Below, piece by piece: positions 16,761-24,992 of a stretch of DNA of 64,000 nucleotides. Position 1 is the stretch's first letter. Every line of letters begins with the position of its first letter. Below the pieces are notes generated by a model. The model was not told where the DNA came from. It searched no databases and was given only the letters and a program-made list of their open reading frames with translations. Source of the stretch: Novosphingobium resinovorum (GTDB lineage Bacteria; Pseudomonadota; Alphaproteobacteria; Sphingomonadales; Sphingomonadaceae); NCBI RefSeq assembly GCF_027922145.1, contig NZ_BSFC01000019.1, forward strand, positions 194,579 through 258,578, read 5' to 3'. A program made the translations under genes and the position numbers.

Positions 16761-19241
16761 TTACCAGGACTTGCCGATGACGAGGCGGAAGTTGCGGCCG
16801 AAGATCGGACGCCCGTAGATCGCCTCGGCGCTCCCTTGCCCTGCCAGCGAGTCGGTGCGGGTATTGCCTTCGGTCAGGCCGTGGGCGTTGAACAGGTTGT
16901 CGCCGACGACCTGCAGCTGCCATGTGCCGTGCTTCACCGTCACGCCCGCGCCCACGGTGCCGTAAGCGGGCAACGCAGTGTTGTTGTAGAGATCGACGAA
17001 GCGCTTGCCCATGTAGGTGTAGCGCCCATAGATCGACACGTCGGTGTCGCCCGTGGTGAAGTCGAAGCTCGGACGGATGTTGCCGTAGACCTTCGGCTGG
17101 CGGACGATCTGGTTGCCCTCGGCCTGCTCCGGGTCGGCGCCGGTGCTGCTCTGGAAGTTCTTGTACTTGGGATCGCTGACCGTCAGCGCGCCGTTGAGGG
17201 TGAACCACGGGGTCACGCTCCAGGCGCCGTCGAACTCGACGCCCTTGACCTGCGCCTCGCCGATGAAGGGCACGTTCACGTCGTTGCGGCCGGTGGTCGG
17301 ATCGTAGGCCAGGAACGAGGCGTTGAGCGGGTCGAAGTTGGTGTAGAAGCCCGTCACATAGAGGTACGAGCGGCCCATCGACAGCTTGAGGCCCGCCTCG
17401 AACTGGTCGGCGACGGTGGTGATGATCGTCGGGTTGATGCTCATCACGGTCTGGACGTTAGGCGGCGTCTCGAGGTGCGAGGCGCGGCCGTAGACGCCGA
17501 TGTGGCTGGAGAAGTCGTAGTTCGCCCCGATCGTCCAGTTGGTGACGTTGGGCTTGAGCTTCTGGTTCAGGATCACGCCGGTGAAGGCGCGGGTGCTGTC
17601 GTCGGCCAGCGTGGTCATGTCGCCAAGGTTAGCGGCTTCGGTCAGCGCGGCCCAGCCCTTGTAGCTGTAGCGTTCGTGGCGGATGCCGCCGTCGATGCGC
17701 AGGCCAGGCACGATTTCCCAGGTGTCGTTGGCGTAGAGCGCGAACATCTTGGCGTCGCTGTCGCCCTGGTTGAGCGTGGCGGCGTAGTTCAGCACGCCGT
17801 TGTCGGTGACGCGGCCCAGTTCGGTGCCGGCGGCGTTGTACGCGACGAGGTCGAGGGTGCGCGGCTTGCCGGACACTTCGATCAGGTAGTTCTGGTAGAG
17901 CGTGCGGCTGTCCTCGCCATAGAGGCTGCCGTAGACGCCCAGCTTGATGTCGTGGGTGCCGAAGCCGGTGTCGAACTTGCGTGCGACCGAGAGGTTGGCC
18001 TGACCCGAATAGAACTTCGAGTGGATGTCGCGGTACTGGCCCTGCATGACGAGGCCCGACGCGGCATAGGGATCATAGACGGTGTTGGTCCCCGCCAGCG
18101 TGTAGCCGAAGTGGTCGATCGCACCGAAAGCCGTGGTGGCGCGGGCGAGGTAGCCTGCCGCGAAGGCGTTGCCGTCGGCCGGGTTGGTGGTCGAGTAAAA
18201 TGCGGTGAAGTCGTTCTTGCCCTGCGTGTAACCGGCAGCGGCGGTCACAAGCCACCCGTCGAAGTCGCCTTCGTAATGCGCGCCGAAGTTCACCATCTGC
18301 ATGTGGCGACCGTCCGAAAGATCGGAATTGCGGCTCTGCACCACGCCGTTGCCGTCACGGTACTTGAGGTTGACGTTGCGGAAGGCGGGCGAGTTCATCG
18401 TGCCGTCGAAGTAGTCGATGTACTGGTTCAGCGACGCGCCGGTCAGCGGATTGTTGGTCGGGATCGGCAGATAGAACGTGTTGTGATCGTTGACGTAGTT
18501 GAAGTTCAGCTTGATGAACCCGTTGTCGGTCACATGCTTGATGTTGGCGCGGATCTGGCCGCCCTTGTCATTGGGGAAGCCGTTGTCGCGGTAGCCGTCG
18601 TGGTAGCGCATGAAGCCACCGACCGCGTAGTAGGTGTCCTTTGCCAGCTTGCCCGCCTGATAGGCATCAAGGCGGTAGAGGCCGGTATCGCCCAGCGTCA
18701 CTTGCGCCTTGCCGCGCGCTTCCTCGCCGCCGGTCACGGTAATCGCATTGATGATCGCGCCCGAGTAGCTGGCGTAGACCGGGGCCGGACCGCCGCGCAC
18801 GACTTCGACGTGGTCGGTCATCAGGTCCTGCTTGAGGATGGCGTCGCCGCGGAAGAACACGCCGTCGTTCTCATGGAACAGCGGCAGGCCGTCCTGCTGG
18901 AAGCTCACGAAGCCGCCGTCGTTGGGGAGGCCGCGGATGCGGTAGATGTTCTGCACTTCGCCGCCGGTGATCTCGGTCTGGAAGCCGGGAAGCTGGCCGA
19001 TCAGGTCCGCGAAGTTGACCGGGGCGATCTTCTCGAAATCTTCCTGCGAGATCGTGTTGACCGCATAGGACACGTCGAAGCGGCGCTCGGCGCGGGTCGA
19101 GCCGGTGACGATGATGTCATCGCCGGTCGATTCGTTCGAAGCGGTGGGCGCGCCAGCGGGCGCCTCGTCGGCGTAGGCGGGCGTGAAGGCGGTGGCGAGC
19201 GCGGCAAACGCCGCGCCAGTGGCGAGAACGGACTTGAGCAT
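16761..19241 (-). CDS. TonB-dependent outer-membrane receptor of the nuclease operon
   Basis: An 826-residue receptor with a signal peptide (AAFAALATAFTPAYA-D) and a TonB box in DDIIVTGSTRAERR. The plug (LIGQLPGFQTEI, HVEVVRGGPAPVYASYSGAIIN) leads to a barrel ending in FRLVIGKSW. The C-terminal residue is Trp rather than Phe, still aromatic. It is the first gene of the operon with a DUF218 protein and an S1/P1 nuclease, and its promoter faces a ROK regulator across 119 bases. A phosphorylated sugar, nucleoside or oligonucleotide breakdown product is a reasonable substrate, but this is inference. Confidence 0.92.
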   Translation of the reverse strand: MLKSVLATGAAFAALATAFTPAYADEAPAGAPTASNESTGDDIIVTGSTRAERRFDVSYAVNTISQEDFEKIAPVNFADLIGQLPGFQTEITGGEVQNIYRIRGLPNDGGFVSFQQDGLPLFHENDGVFFRGDAILKQDLMTDHVEVVRGGPAPVYASYSGAIINAITVTGGEEARGKAQVTLGDTGLYRLDAYQAGKLAKDTYYAVGGFMRYHDGYRDNGFPNDKGGQIRANIKHVTDNGFIKLNFNYVNDHNTFYLPIPTNNPLTGASLNQYIDYFDGTMNSPAFRNVNLKYRDGNGVVQSRNSDLSDGRHMQMVNFGAHYEGDFDGWLVTAAAGYTQGKNDFTAFYSTTNPADGNAFAAGYLARATTAFGAIDHFGYTLAGTNTVYDPYAASGLVMQGQYRDIHSKFYSGQANLSVARKFDTGFGTHDIKLGVYGSLYGEDSRTLYQNYLIEVSGKPRTLDLVAYNAAGTELGRVTDNGVLNYAATLNQGDSDAKMFALYANDTWEIVPGLRIDGGIRHERYSYKGWAALTEAANLGDMTTLADDSTRAFTGVILNQKLKPNVTNWTIGANYDFSSHIGVYGRASHLETPPNVQTVMSINPTIITTVADQFEAGLKLSMGRSYLYVTGFYTNFDPLNASFLAYDPTTGRNDVNVPFIGEAQVKGVEFDGAWSVTPWFTLNGALTVSDPKYKNFQSSTGADPEQAEGNQIVRQPKVYGNIRPSFDFTTGDTDVSIYGRYTYMGKRFVDLYNNTALPAYGTVGAGVTVKHGTWQLQVVGDNLFNAHGLTEGNTRTDSLAGQGSAEAIYGRPIFGRNFRLVIGKSW

Positions 19242-19317
19242 GACGGCCCCTCATGAATCTGGGTCGCCGGGGAGGCGGCGACGGGGGCGCTCTGGACGCG
19301 GTGTGTGACGTTTTTAA

Positions 19318-19335
19318 TTATTGTTGTGAAAATAA
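19318..19335. promoter_or_regulatory. candidate ROK regulator operator in the divergent promoter region
   Basis: In the gap between the receptor (start 19241) and the ROK gene (start 19361), an AT-rich island stands out from GC-rich surroundings. It holds TTATTG, six bases, then AAATAA, close to the TTATTT/AAATAA half-sites of Mlc/NagC-type ROK repressors. A site here could control both genes. Binding is inferred, not shown. Confidence 0.5.
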
Positions 19336-19360
19336 ATAAAACACCATACGGCGCCCGGCC

Positions 19361-20473
19361 ATGGCCACTCCCGCATTCGACAAGGACCAGCGGCGCATCA
19401 TTCATGAACTGCGCAAGGCGGGCGCGCTGTCGCGCTCGGCGCTGGCGGAGCGGCTGGAGATCAGCCACACCGCCCTCACCCGCATCTCGCGCGAACTGCT
19501 GACGCTCGGCCTCGTCGAGGAAGTGACGGAGGGCGGCGCACAGGGGCGCGGACGCCCGGCGATCCCGCTGCGGCTGGCGTCGACGGGCGGCTATGCGGTG
19601 GGTGCGACGGCGCACAAGGGCCTGCTCGACATCGCCATCGTCGACTTCGCGGGCCAGACCATCGCCACCCACCGCGAAGACAGCGATCCCATCGACCCTC
19701 GCCAGTTCGCGCAGCGCGTCCGCCGCGTGACGCACGACCTTGTCGACCGGCACGGCCTGCTCGGCCAGCGCATGCTCGGCATCGGCGTGGCGGTGCCCGG
19801 CCCGGCGCTCTCGCTGGAGGGCGAGCGGTGGAGCGTGGTCGAGGACATGCCCGGCTGGCGCGGCACGCCCTTGCGCGAGATCCTGAGCGCCGAACTGGGC
19901 TGGCCGCTCTGGCTGGAGAACGACGCCAACGTCGCCGCCATCGCCGAGTTCTACATGGGCGGCCTGCTGCGCGAATTCTCGACCGTGGTGGTGTTGCTGC
20001 TCGGCTACGGGATCGGCGCCGGGGTCATCGTCGATGGGCGGCTGGTGCGCGGCCAGTTCGGCGTGGCCGGGGAAGTCGGCTGCCTGTTTCCCGGCGACCG
20101 CCCGCGCCCGAGCCCGCTCGACCTGCTCTCCACCTTGCGCGCCAGCGGCTGCGACCTCACCTCGGTGAGCGAGATCGACCTTGCCTCCGAAGCCCAGCGC
20201 CCCGCGATAGAACAATGGATGGACCGCGCCGCGCGGCAGTTGGAGGTCGTCGCCGACACCGCCTTCGCCTGGCTCGATCCCGGCGCCATCGTGCTGGCGG
20301 GTGCGGTGCCCGGCGACGTGCTGGAGGGTCTTGCCTCGCGCCTGCGCGCGGCCTCGCTGGTAACGACGGTGGACGGGCGCGGCCCGCCCGTGCGCGTGTC
20401 CGGGCTGCGCGGGTCTCCGGTCACGCTGGGCGCGGCGCTGCTGCCGATCCACGCGATCTCCGCGCAGAGCTGA
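19361..20473 (+). CDS. ROK-family transcriptional regulator without the zinc motif
   Basis: A 370-residue regulator. The N-terminal winged helix spans residues 1-75 (SRSALAERLEISHTALTRIS), with the basic wing GAQGRGRPA. The ROK domain has the sugar-site ENDANVAA and GYGIGAGVIVDGRLVRGQFG, then GEVG. Where NagC/Mlc have His and the CxCGxxGC zinc knuckle, this protein has GEVG-C and no cysteine cluster, so it is unlikely to be a kinase or a standard zinc ROK protein. It is divergent from the receptor-DUF218-nuclease operon and is its likely repressor, responding to a sugar or sugar-containing ligand. Confidence 0.88.
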   Translation: MATPAFDKDQRRIIHELRKAGALSRSALAERLEISHTALTRISRELLTLGLVEEVTEGGAQGRGRPAIPLRLASTGGYAVGATAHKGLLDIAIVDFAGQTIATHREDSDPIDPRQFAQRVRRVTHDLVDRHGLLGQRMLGIGVAVPGPALSLEGERWSVVEDMPGWRGTPLREILSAELGWPLWLENDANVAAIAEFYMGGLLREFSTVVVLLLGYGIGAGVIVDGRLVRGQFGVAGEVGCLFPGDRPRPSPLDLLSTLRASGCDLTSVSEIDLASEAQRPAIEQWMDRAARQLEVVADTAFAWLDPGAIVLAGAVPGDVLEGLASRLRAASLVTTVDGRGPPVRVSGLRGSPVTLGAALLPIHAISAQS

Positions 20474-20522
20474 GCGGCAACGTTTTGTAAGAATAGGATC
20501 GTGGCGCAATTGCGGGGTTTTC

Positions 20523-20543
20523 GCTAATGCGAAGCCCTCGCAT
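20523..20543. promoter_or_regulatory. inverted repeat overlapping the LysR start region
   Basis: ATGCGA (20527-20532), five bases, then TCGCAT (20538-20543) is a perfect inverted repeat ending one base before the LysR ATG. The outer sequence GCTAATGCGAA is repeated on the other strand upstream of the receptor at 21543. It occupies the ribosome-site position, so binding could repress the gene directly. Confidence 0.6.
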
Positions 20544-21449
20544 ATGATCCCATCCCTGTCACCCAACCTCCTGCTCGTCCTGGCGATGCTGCTCAAGACC
20601 AAGAGCGTCAGCGGCACGGCGTTGATGCTCGGCATCAGCCAGCCGAGCGTGAGCCGTTCGCTGTCCAAGTTGCGCGGGGCGCTCAACGATCCGCTGCTGG
20701 TCCGCTCCGGCGCCGGGATGATCAGGACCCGGCGCGGCGACGAACTCGTCGGAAGGCTGGCAGACTGGGTAGCCGAAACGTCCAGCCTGCTGGTAGAGAA
20801 GCGCTTCGACCCGGCGCAAGTGAAGCGCCGCTTCCGTATCGCATCTACCGATTTCGGCGTACTCGCGGTCGTTCTGCCAGCCCTACCCCGGCTTCGCGAA
20901 ATCGCGCCCGGCATCGCCATCGACGTGCTGCCGCTGGGTCATGCCACGCACCGTTCTCTGGCCCAGGGCGACATCGACCTTGCCATTTCCGGGCTGGAGC
21001 ACGATCCCTCCCAGCTCCACCGCCTGCACCTGTTCAGCGACCATTTCCTTTGCGTGACCCGTCCCGACCATCCGCTGGCAGGCGAAGGCGAGGTGCCGAT
21101 CAACGATTTCCTCGATCACGACCACCTCGGCCTGACCGTCAGCGATGCGGAGCTGGATCGGGTAACGACACTGCTGGGCACCGGATCGCGCAAGGTCGTC
21201 GCAAGCGTCCCCTACTTCAGCCTCGCGCCCGATCTTCTCGCAGCCGGAGACTTGGTCATGGCCGTGCCTTCGCGGCTGATGCGCAGTTGCCCGCGCGATC
21301 TCGCCACTAGACCGGCTCCCGCTGTAATCGGGGACCTGAACTACTGGCTGCTCTGGCACGAGCGCAGCCACCGCGACCCTGCCGCCGCATGGCTGCGCGA
21401 CCGGCTGCTCGAGGCATGCCGCGAGGGCGAGGCAGCCCCGGCGGAATAA
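20544..21449 (+). CDS. LysR-family transcriptional regulator
   Basis: A 301-residue LysR protein of standard length. The N-terminal helix-turn-helix reads SVSGTALMLGISQPSVSRSL, followed by the linker helix and a periplasmic-binding-protein-like effector domain from about residue 90. ATG 20544 fits the family's N-terminus. No clear ribosome site is visible because an inverted repeat occupies it. The next gene is an IrgA/FepA-like receptor with the same motif upstream, recalling the known irgB (LysR)-irgA (receptor) pair of Vibrio cholerae, where the regulator activates the receptor. Here the two genes are in tandem, not divergent. Confidence 0.9.
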   Translation: MIPSLSPNLLLVLAMLLKTKSVSGTALMLGISQPSVSRSLSKLRGALNDPLLVRSGAGMIRTRRGDELVGRLADWVAETSSLLVEKRFDPAQVKRRFRIASTDFGVLAVVLPALPRLREIAPGIAIDVLPLGHATHRSLAQGDIDLAISGLEHDPSQLHRLHLFSDHFLCVTRPDHPLAGEGEVPINDFLDHDHLGLTVSDAELDRVTTLLGTGSRKVVASVPYFSLAPDLLAAGDLVMAVPSRLMRSCPRDLATRPAPAVIGDLNYWLLWHERSHRDPAAAWLRDRLLEACREGEAAPAE

Positions 21450-21499
21450 TCGCTATCCGATATTGAGTGTTGGCCCGAGGAGTGCTCCCCGCCAATGGC

Positions 21500-21526
21500 A
21501 CTAATGCAATAAATTCGCATTAGCAT
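21500..21526. promoter_or_regulatory. inverted repeat upstream of the IrgA-like receptor, candidate LysR site
   Basis: TAATGC (21502-21507), nine bases, then GCATTA (21517-21522) is a perfect inverted repeat located 20 bases before the receptor start. Read on the minus strand it begins GCTAATGCGAA, identical over 11 bases to the motif at the LysR gene start. Confidence 0.6.
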
Positions 21527-21542
21527 ACATCTAGGGGGTATC

Positions 21543-23525
21543 GTGATCTACAAATCCAGGCTGCGCGGCAGCGCGGCGGCGCTGACGCTCGCCACCGCAC
21601 TTTACACCGTTCCGGCGCTCGCTGCCGACGATGCGGAAGGCGCCACTGCCGCCTCCACCATCGTCGTTACCGCGACCAGCCGCGAGCAGGAAGTGAAGGA
21701 CGCGCCCGCATCGATCAGCGTCATCACCCGCGAAGACCTGGAGCGCCTGCCCTACCGCGAAGTCACCGACGCGCTGATGGAAATCCCCGGCGTCACCGTG
21801 ACCCCCGGCGAGGGCAACAGCCGCGACATCTCGATCCGCGGCATGTCGCCGCAATACACGCTGATCCTCGTCGACGGCAAACGCCTGAGCAGCCGCGAGA
21901 CGCGCACCAACGGCGGCAACACCTCCGAAGGCGGCATGCTGCCTCCGCTGGAATCGATCGAGCGGATCGAGGTGGTGCGCGGCCCGATGTCCTCGCTCTA
22001 CGGCTCTGACGCGATGGGCGGCGTCGTCAACGTCATCACCCGCCGCATCGCCACCAGCTGGCGCGGCAGCGTGCGTATGAACGGCACGATGCAGCTGGGC
22101 GACGACTACGGCAATTTCTACGACGCCAACTTCTACCTCTCCGGCCCGATCACCAAGGGCATCGGCCTGCAGGTTCAGGGATCGCTGAACCGCCGCAACG
22201 AGGACCATGTCGTCGGCGGCACCCCCGAGCGCAAGGACGAGAGCCTGGCCGGCAAGATCGGCTTCTCCGCCGGACCGGACCACGACTTCATCGTCGAGGG
22301 CGGCTTCTACAGCCAGAAGGTCACCGCAACCGCAGGCAAGACCGTGGAAGTGACCGCCACCGTCCCCGAAGGCACCCTCGATACGCAGACCCAGGAGCGC
22401 TATGTCGTCGCCCTGACGCACTCCGGCCGCTGGGGCTTCGCGAACTCGGAAAGCTACGTGCAGTACGAGGACGCCAAGAACCTCGAGACGACCAAGCGGA
22501 TCAAGAACACCGTCGCGCAGTCGATCTGGTCGGTGCCGCTTCCCTCGAACATGCTCAGCATCGGCGGCTTCTTCCGCAACGAGGATCTCATCGACACGGT
22601 CGGCAACCTGTTGAACGGATCGACCCGCACCGGCGCCAGCCGCACCAACTGGGCGCTGTTCGCCGAGAACGAACTGTCGATCCTGGACACCCTGCGCCTG
22701 ACCGGCGGCATCCGCATGGACAACGACGAGCAGTACGGTGTCCACTGGACGCCCCGCGCCTACCTGGTGTGGAACTCGACCGATCGCCTGACCCTCAAGG
22801 GCGGCTATTCCAAGGGCTTCCGCGCTCCGAACCTGCGCCAGACCCTGCCTGACTGGGGCCAGTCCAGCCGTGGCGGCACGATCTACGGCAACCCGGACCT
22901 CGAAGCCGAAACCTCACGCACGATCGAGGCGGTGGCGATGTACGAAGGCAAGGGCTTCCAGGCCAGCCTGACCGCCTACGACACGCGCTTCAACGACAAG
23001 ATCACCCGCGTCACCTGCGAATCCGCAGGCGCATGGTGCATCGACGAGCCGCTCAGCTCGATCGGCCGCCCGCCGACGACATACGTGAACATCGACAAGG
23101 CGAAAGTGCGCGGCGTCGAGGCGACCATCGACCTTAACCTCACCCGCACGCTGCGTTTCAATGCGACCGGCACGCTCACGGATTCCGAGCAGCTGACCGG
23201 CACCAGCGCGGGCATGGCCCTGAACGACACACCCAAGCAGCAGGCGAGCGCGTCGCTCAACTGGAAGCCCGACAATCGCCTCTCGCTCTATGCCCGCGCC
23301 GTCTATCGCGGCGAGGAAGCGGTGACCGAGGCGCAGATCAGCGGCAACAACCTCGTGGTCGAATCCTACACCACGGTCGATCTGGGCGGGTCGTACAAGC
23401 TCTCGTACGGGTTTATCTTCAATGCCGGCGTGCAGAACCTGTTCGACAAGCGCCTGAACTACGACGAGGCCGGCTACATGATCGACCCGGCACGCATCTG
23501 GATGGGCGTGACTGCCCGGTTCTGA
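21543..23525 (+). CDS. TonB-dependent receptor, IrgA/FepA/CirA-like
   Basis: A 660-residue receptor starting at GTG 21543 with AGGGGG just upstream. It has a signal peptide ending ALA-A, the TonB box TIVVTATSRE, and a plug with DISIRGM, LVDGKR and VVRGPMSSLYGSDAMGG. That last pattern is typical of catecholate-siderophore and IrgA-type receptors. The barrel ends in GVTARF, a terminal Phe. It lies 93 bases after a LysR gene and ahead of an MHS permease. A catechol-like ligand or ferric siderophore is likely; the identity is open. Confidence 0.92.
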   Translation: MIYKSRLRGSAAALTLATALYTVPALAADDAEGATAASTIVVTATSREQEVKDAPASISVITREDLERLPYREVTDALMEIPGVTVTPGEGNSRDISIRGMSPQYTLILVDGKRLSSRETRTNGGNTSEGGMLPPLESIERIEVVRGPMSSLYGSDAMGGVVNVITRRIATSWRGSVRMNGTMQLGDDYGNFYDANFYLSGPITKGIGLQVQGSLNRRNEDHVVGGTPERKDESLAGKIGFSAGPDHDFIVEGGFYSQKVTATAGKTVEVTATVPEGTLDTQTQERYVVALTHSGRWGFANSESYVQYEDAKNLETTKRIKNTVAQSIWSVPLPSNMLSIGGFFRNEDLIDTVGNLLNGSTRTGASRTNWALFAENELSILDTLRLTGGIRMDNDEQYGVHWTPRAYLVWNSTDRLTLKGGYSKGFRAPNLRQTLPDWGQSSRGGTIYGNPDLEAETSRTIEAVAMYEGKGFQASLTAYDTRFNDKITRVTCESAGAWCIDEPLSSIGRPPTTYVNIDKAKVRGVEATIDLNLTRTLRFNATGTLTDSEQLTGTSAGMALNDTPKQQASASLNWKPDNRLSLYARAVYRGEEAVTEAQISGNNLVVESYTTVDLGGSYKLSYGFIFNAGVQNLFDKRLNYDEAGYMIDPARIWMGVTARF

Positions 23526-23532
23526 GCTTGTT

Positions 23533-23566
23533 CGCGTGGGTTGCGCCCGCCAGCGCATCCCACGCG
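23533..23566. repeat. hairpin between receptor and MHS permease
   Basis: CGCGTGGG (23533-23540) and CCCACGCG (23559-23566) form a perfect 8-bp stem right after the receptor stop. No T-run follows; it may be an attenuator or stability hairpin within a receptor-permease transcript. Confidence 0.5.
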
Positions 23567-23644
23567 GGCATCGGTTCAAGCCTCTCGTCATCGGCGCTCA
23601 CTCCCGCTAGAGGAGACCGCCGAGCGAGGGGAGCACCACGAAGC

Positions 23645-24898
23645 ATGAACGTCTACCGCCAGAACGCCCGCGTCCTGACCGCGAGCCTCGTGGGCACCGC
23701 CGTCGAGTTCTACGACTTCTACATCTATGCGACCGCCGCCGCGCTCGTCTTCGGGCCGCTGTTCTTCCCGGCCGAGTCCGCGACCGTCCAGCACCTTGCC
23801 GCTTATGCCAGCTTCGCCATCGCCTTCATCGCGCGGCCGGTGGGGGCGACGCTGTTCGGCCATTTCGGCGACCGCGTGGGACGCAAGTCCACGCTCGTCG
23901 CCTCGTTGCTGCTGATGGGCGGGGCGACGGTACTGATCGGCGTGCTGCCGACGTATGAAAGCGCGGGCTGGATCGCCCCTGCCCTGCTGTGCCTGATGCG
24001 CTTCTGCCAGGGCCTGGGCCTTGGCGGCGAGTGGGGCGGCGCGGCGCTGCTGGCGGTGGAGAGCGCGCCCAAGGGCTACGAAGCGCGCTTCGGCATGTTC
24101 CCGCAGCTGGGCGCGCCGGTCGGCTTCTTCGCGGCCAACGGGCTGTTCCTCGTGATCAGTTCGGTGCTGAGCGATGCGGAGTTCGCCGCCTGGGGCTGGC
24201 GCATCCCCTTTCTGCTGAGCGCGGTCCTCGTCGGCCTCGGCCTGTGGATCCGCTTCCGCCTTTCCGAAAGCCCGGTCTTCGCAAAGGAAGACGACCACCA
24301 CCGCGCCATCCCCGTGGTCGAGCTGTTCCGCACCCACATGCGCGAGACAGTGGCGGGCACTTTCGCGGTGATCGCCTGCTTCGCGCTCTACTATCTCGCG
24401 ACCACCTTCGCACTGGGCTACGGCACTGCGACGCTGGGCTTCGGCCGTCAGCAATTCCTTGGCGTACAGTTGTTCGCGATCCTGTTCATGGCGGTCGGTA
24501 TCGTCGTTGCGGGCTATGCGGCCGACAGGCGCTCCTCGCGGTCGGTGCTGATGTTCGGGTGCTTCTGCGCGGTGCTGCTGGGCACGGTGATGGGCCTGAT
24601 GTTCTCGACCGGATCGCTGTTCGTGATCGGTCTGTTCCTGTGCGTCGCGCTGTTCACCATGGGCCTCGTCTACGGCCCGATCGCCGAGCTGCTACCCCGG
24701 CTGTTCAAGGCGCGGGTGCGCTACACCGGAGCCTCGATCGCGTTCAACGTGGGCGGCATCGTCGGCGGCGGCTTCGCGCCCGCCGTGGCGCAGGGGCTGG
24801 CCGACAGCGGCGGCGTGCTGTTCGTGGGCCTCTACATTTCCGGCGCAGCGTTGCTGAGCCTGTTCGGGCTGATGGCGGTCCGGGCCGAGCGGGTTTGA
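23645..24898 (+). CDS. MFS transporter, metabolite:H+ symporter (MHS) family
   Basis: A 417-residue inner-membrane symporter. ATG 23645 gives the typical MHS N-terminus, whose first helix has GTAVEFYDFYIYATAAAL. The motif-A loop is FGHFGDRVGRKSTL, and helix 4-5 carries RFCQGLGLGGEWGGA. Both are diagnostic of the family that moves shikimate, citrate, proline/betaine or dicarboxylates. It follows the IrgA-like receptor by 119 bases in the same direction. The pair could carry one compound across both membranes, or the permease could be independent. Confidence 0.88.
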   Translation: MNVYRQNARVLTASLVGTAVEFYDFYIYATAAALVFGPLFFPAESATVQHLAAYASFAIAFIARPVGATLFGHFGDRVGRKSTLVASLLLMGGATVLIGVLPTYESAGWIAPALLCLMRFCQGLGLGGEWGGAALLAVESAPKGYEARFGMFPQLGAPVGFFAANGLFLVISSVLSDAEFAAWGWRIPFLLSAVLVGLGLWIRFRLSESPVFAKEDDHHRAIPVVELFRTHMRETVAGTFAVIACFALYYLATTFALGYGTATLGFGRQQFLGVQLFAILFMAVGIVVAGYAADRRSSRSVLMFGCFCAVLLGTVMGLMFSTGSLFVIGLFLCVALFTMGLVYGPIAELLPRLFKARVRYTGASIAFNVGGIVGGGFAPAVAQGLADSGGVLFVGLYISGAALLSLFGLMAVRAERV

Positions 24899-24906
24899 GC
24901 CCACCT

Positions 24907-24982
24907 CGTCATTGCGAGCGAAGCGAAGCAATCCAGGGCGGTTTATGCTGCCCTGGATTGCTTCGCTTCGCTCGCAATGACG
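24907..24982. repeat. long perfect palindrome, 33-bp arms
   Basis: Two perfectly complementary 33-base arms (24907-24939 and 24950-24982) with a 10-base loop. The outer ends are CGTCATTGCG and CGCAATGACG. It sits between the convergent MHS permease and bcsZ genes and could terminate both transcripts. Same family as 47.4 and 52.6 kb. Confidence 0.9.
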
Positions 24983-24992
24983 ACCGTTCGGA

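Noticed and set aside
16701..19256. 851-codon open frame on the plus strand
   Set aside because: Antisense shadow of a clear TonB receptor with signal peptide and TonB box on the minus strand.
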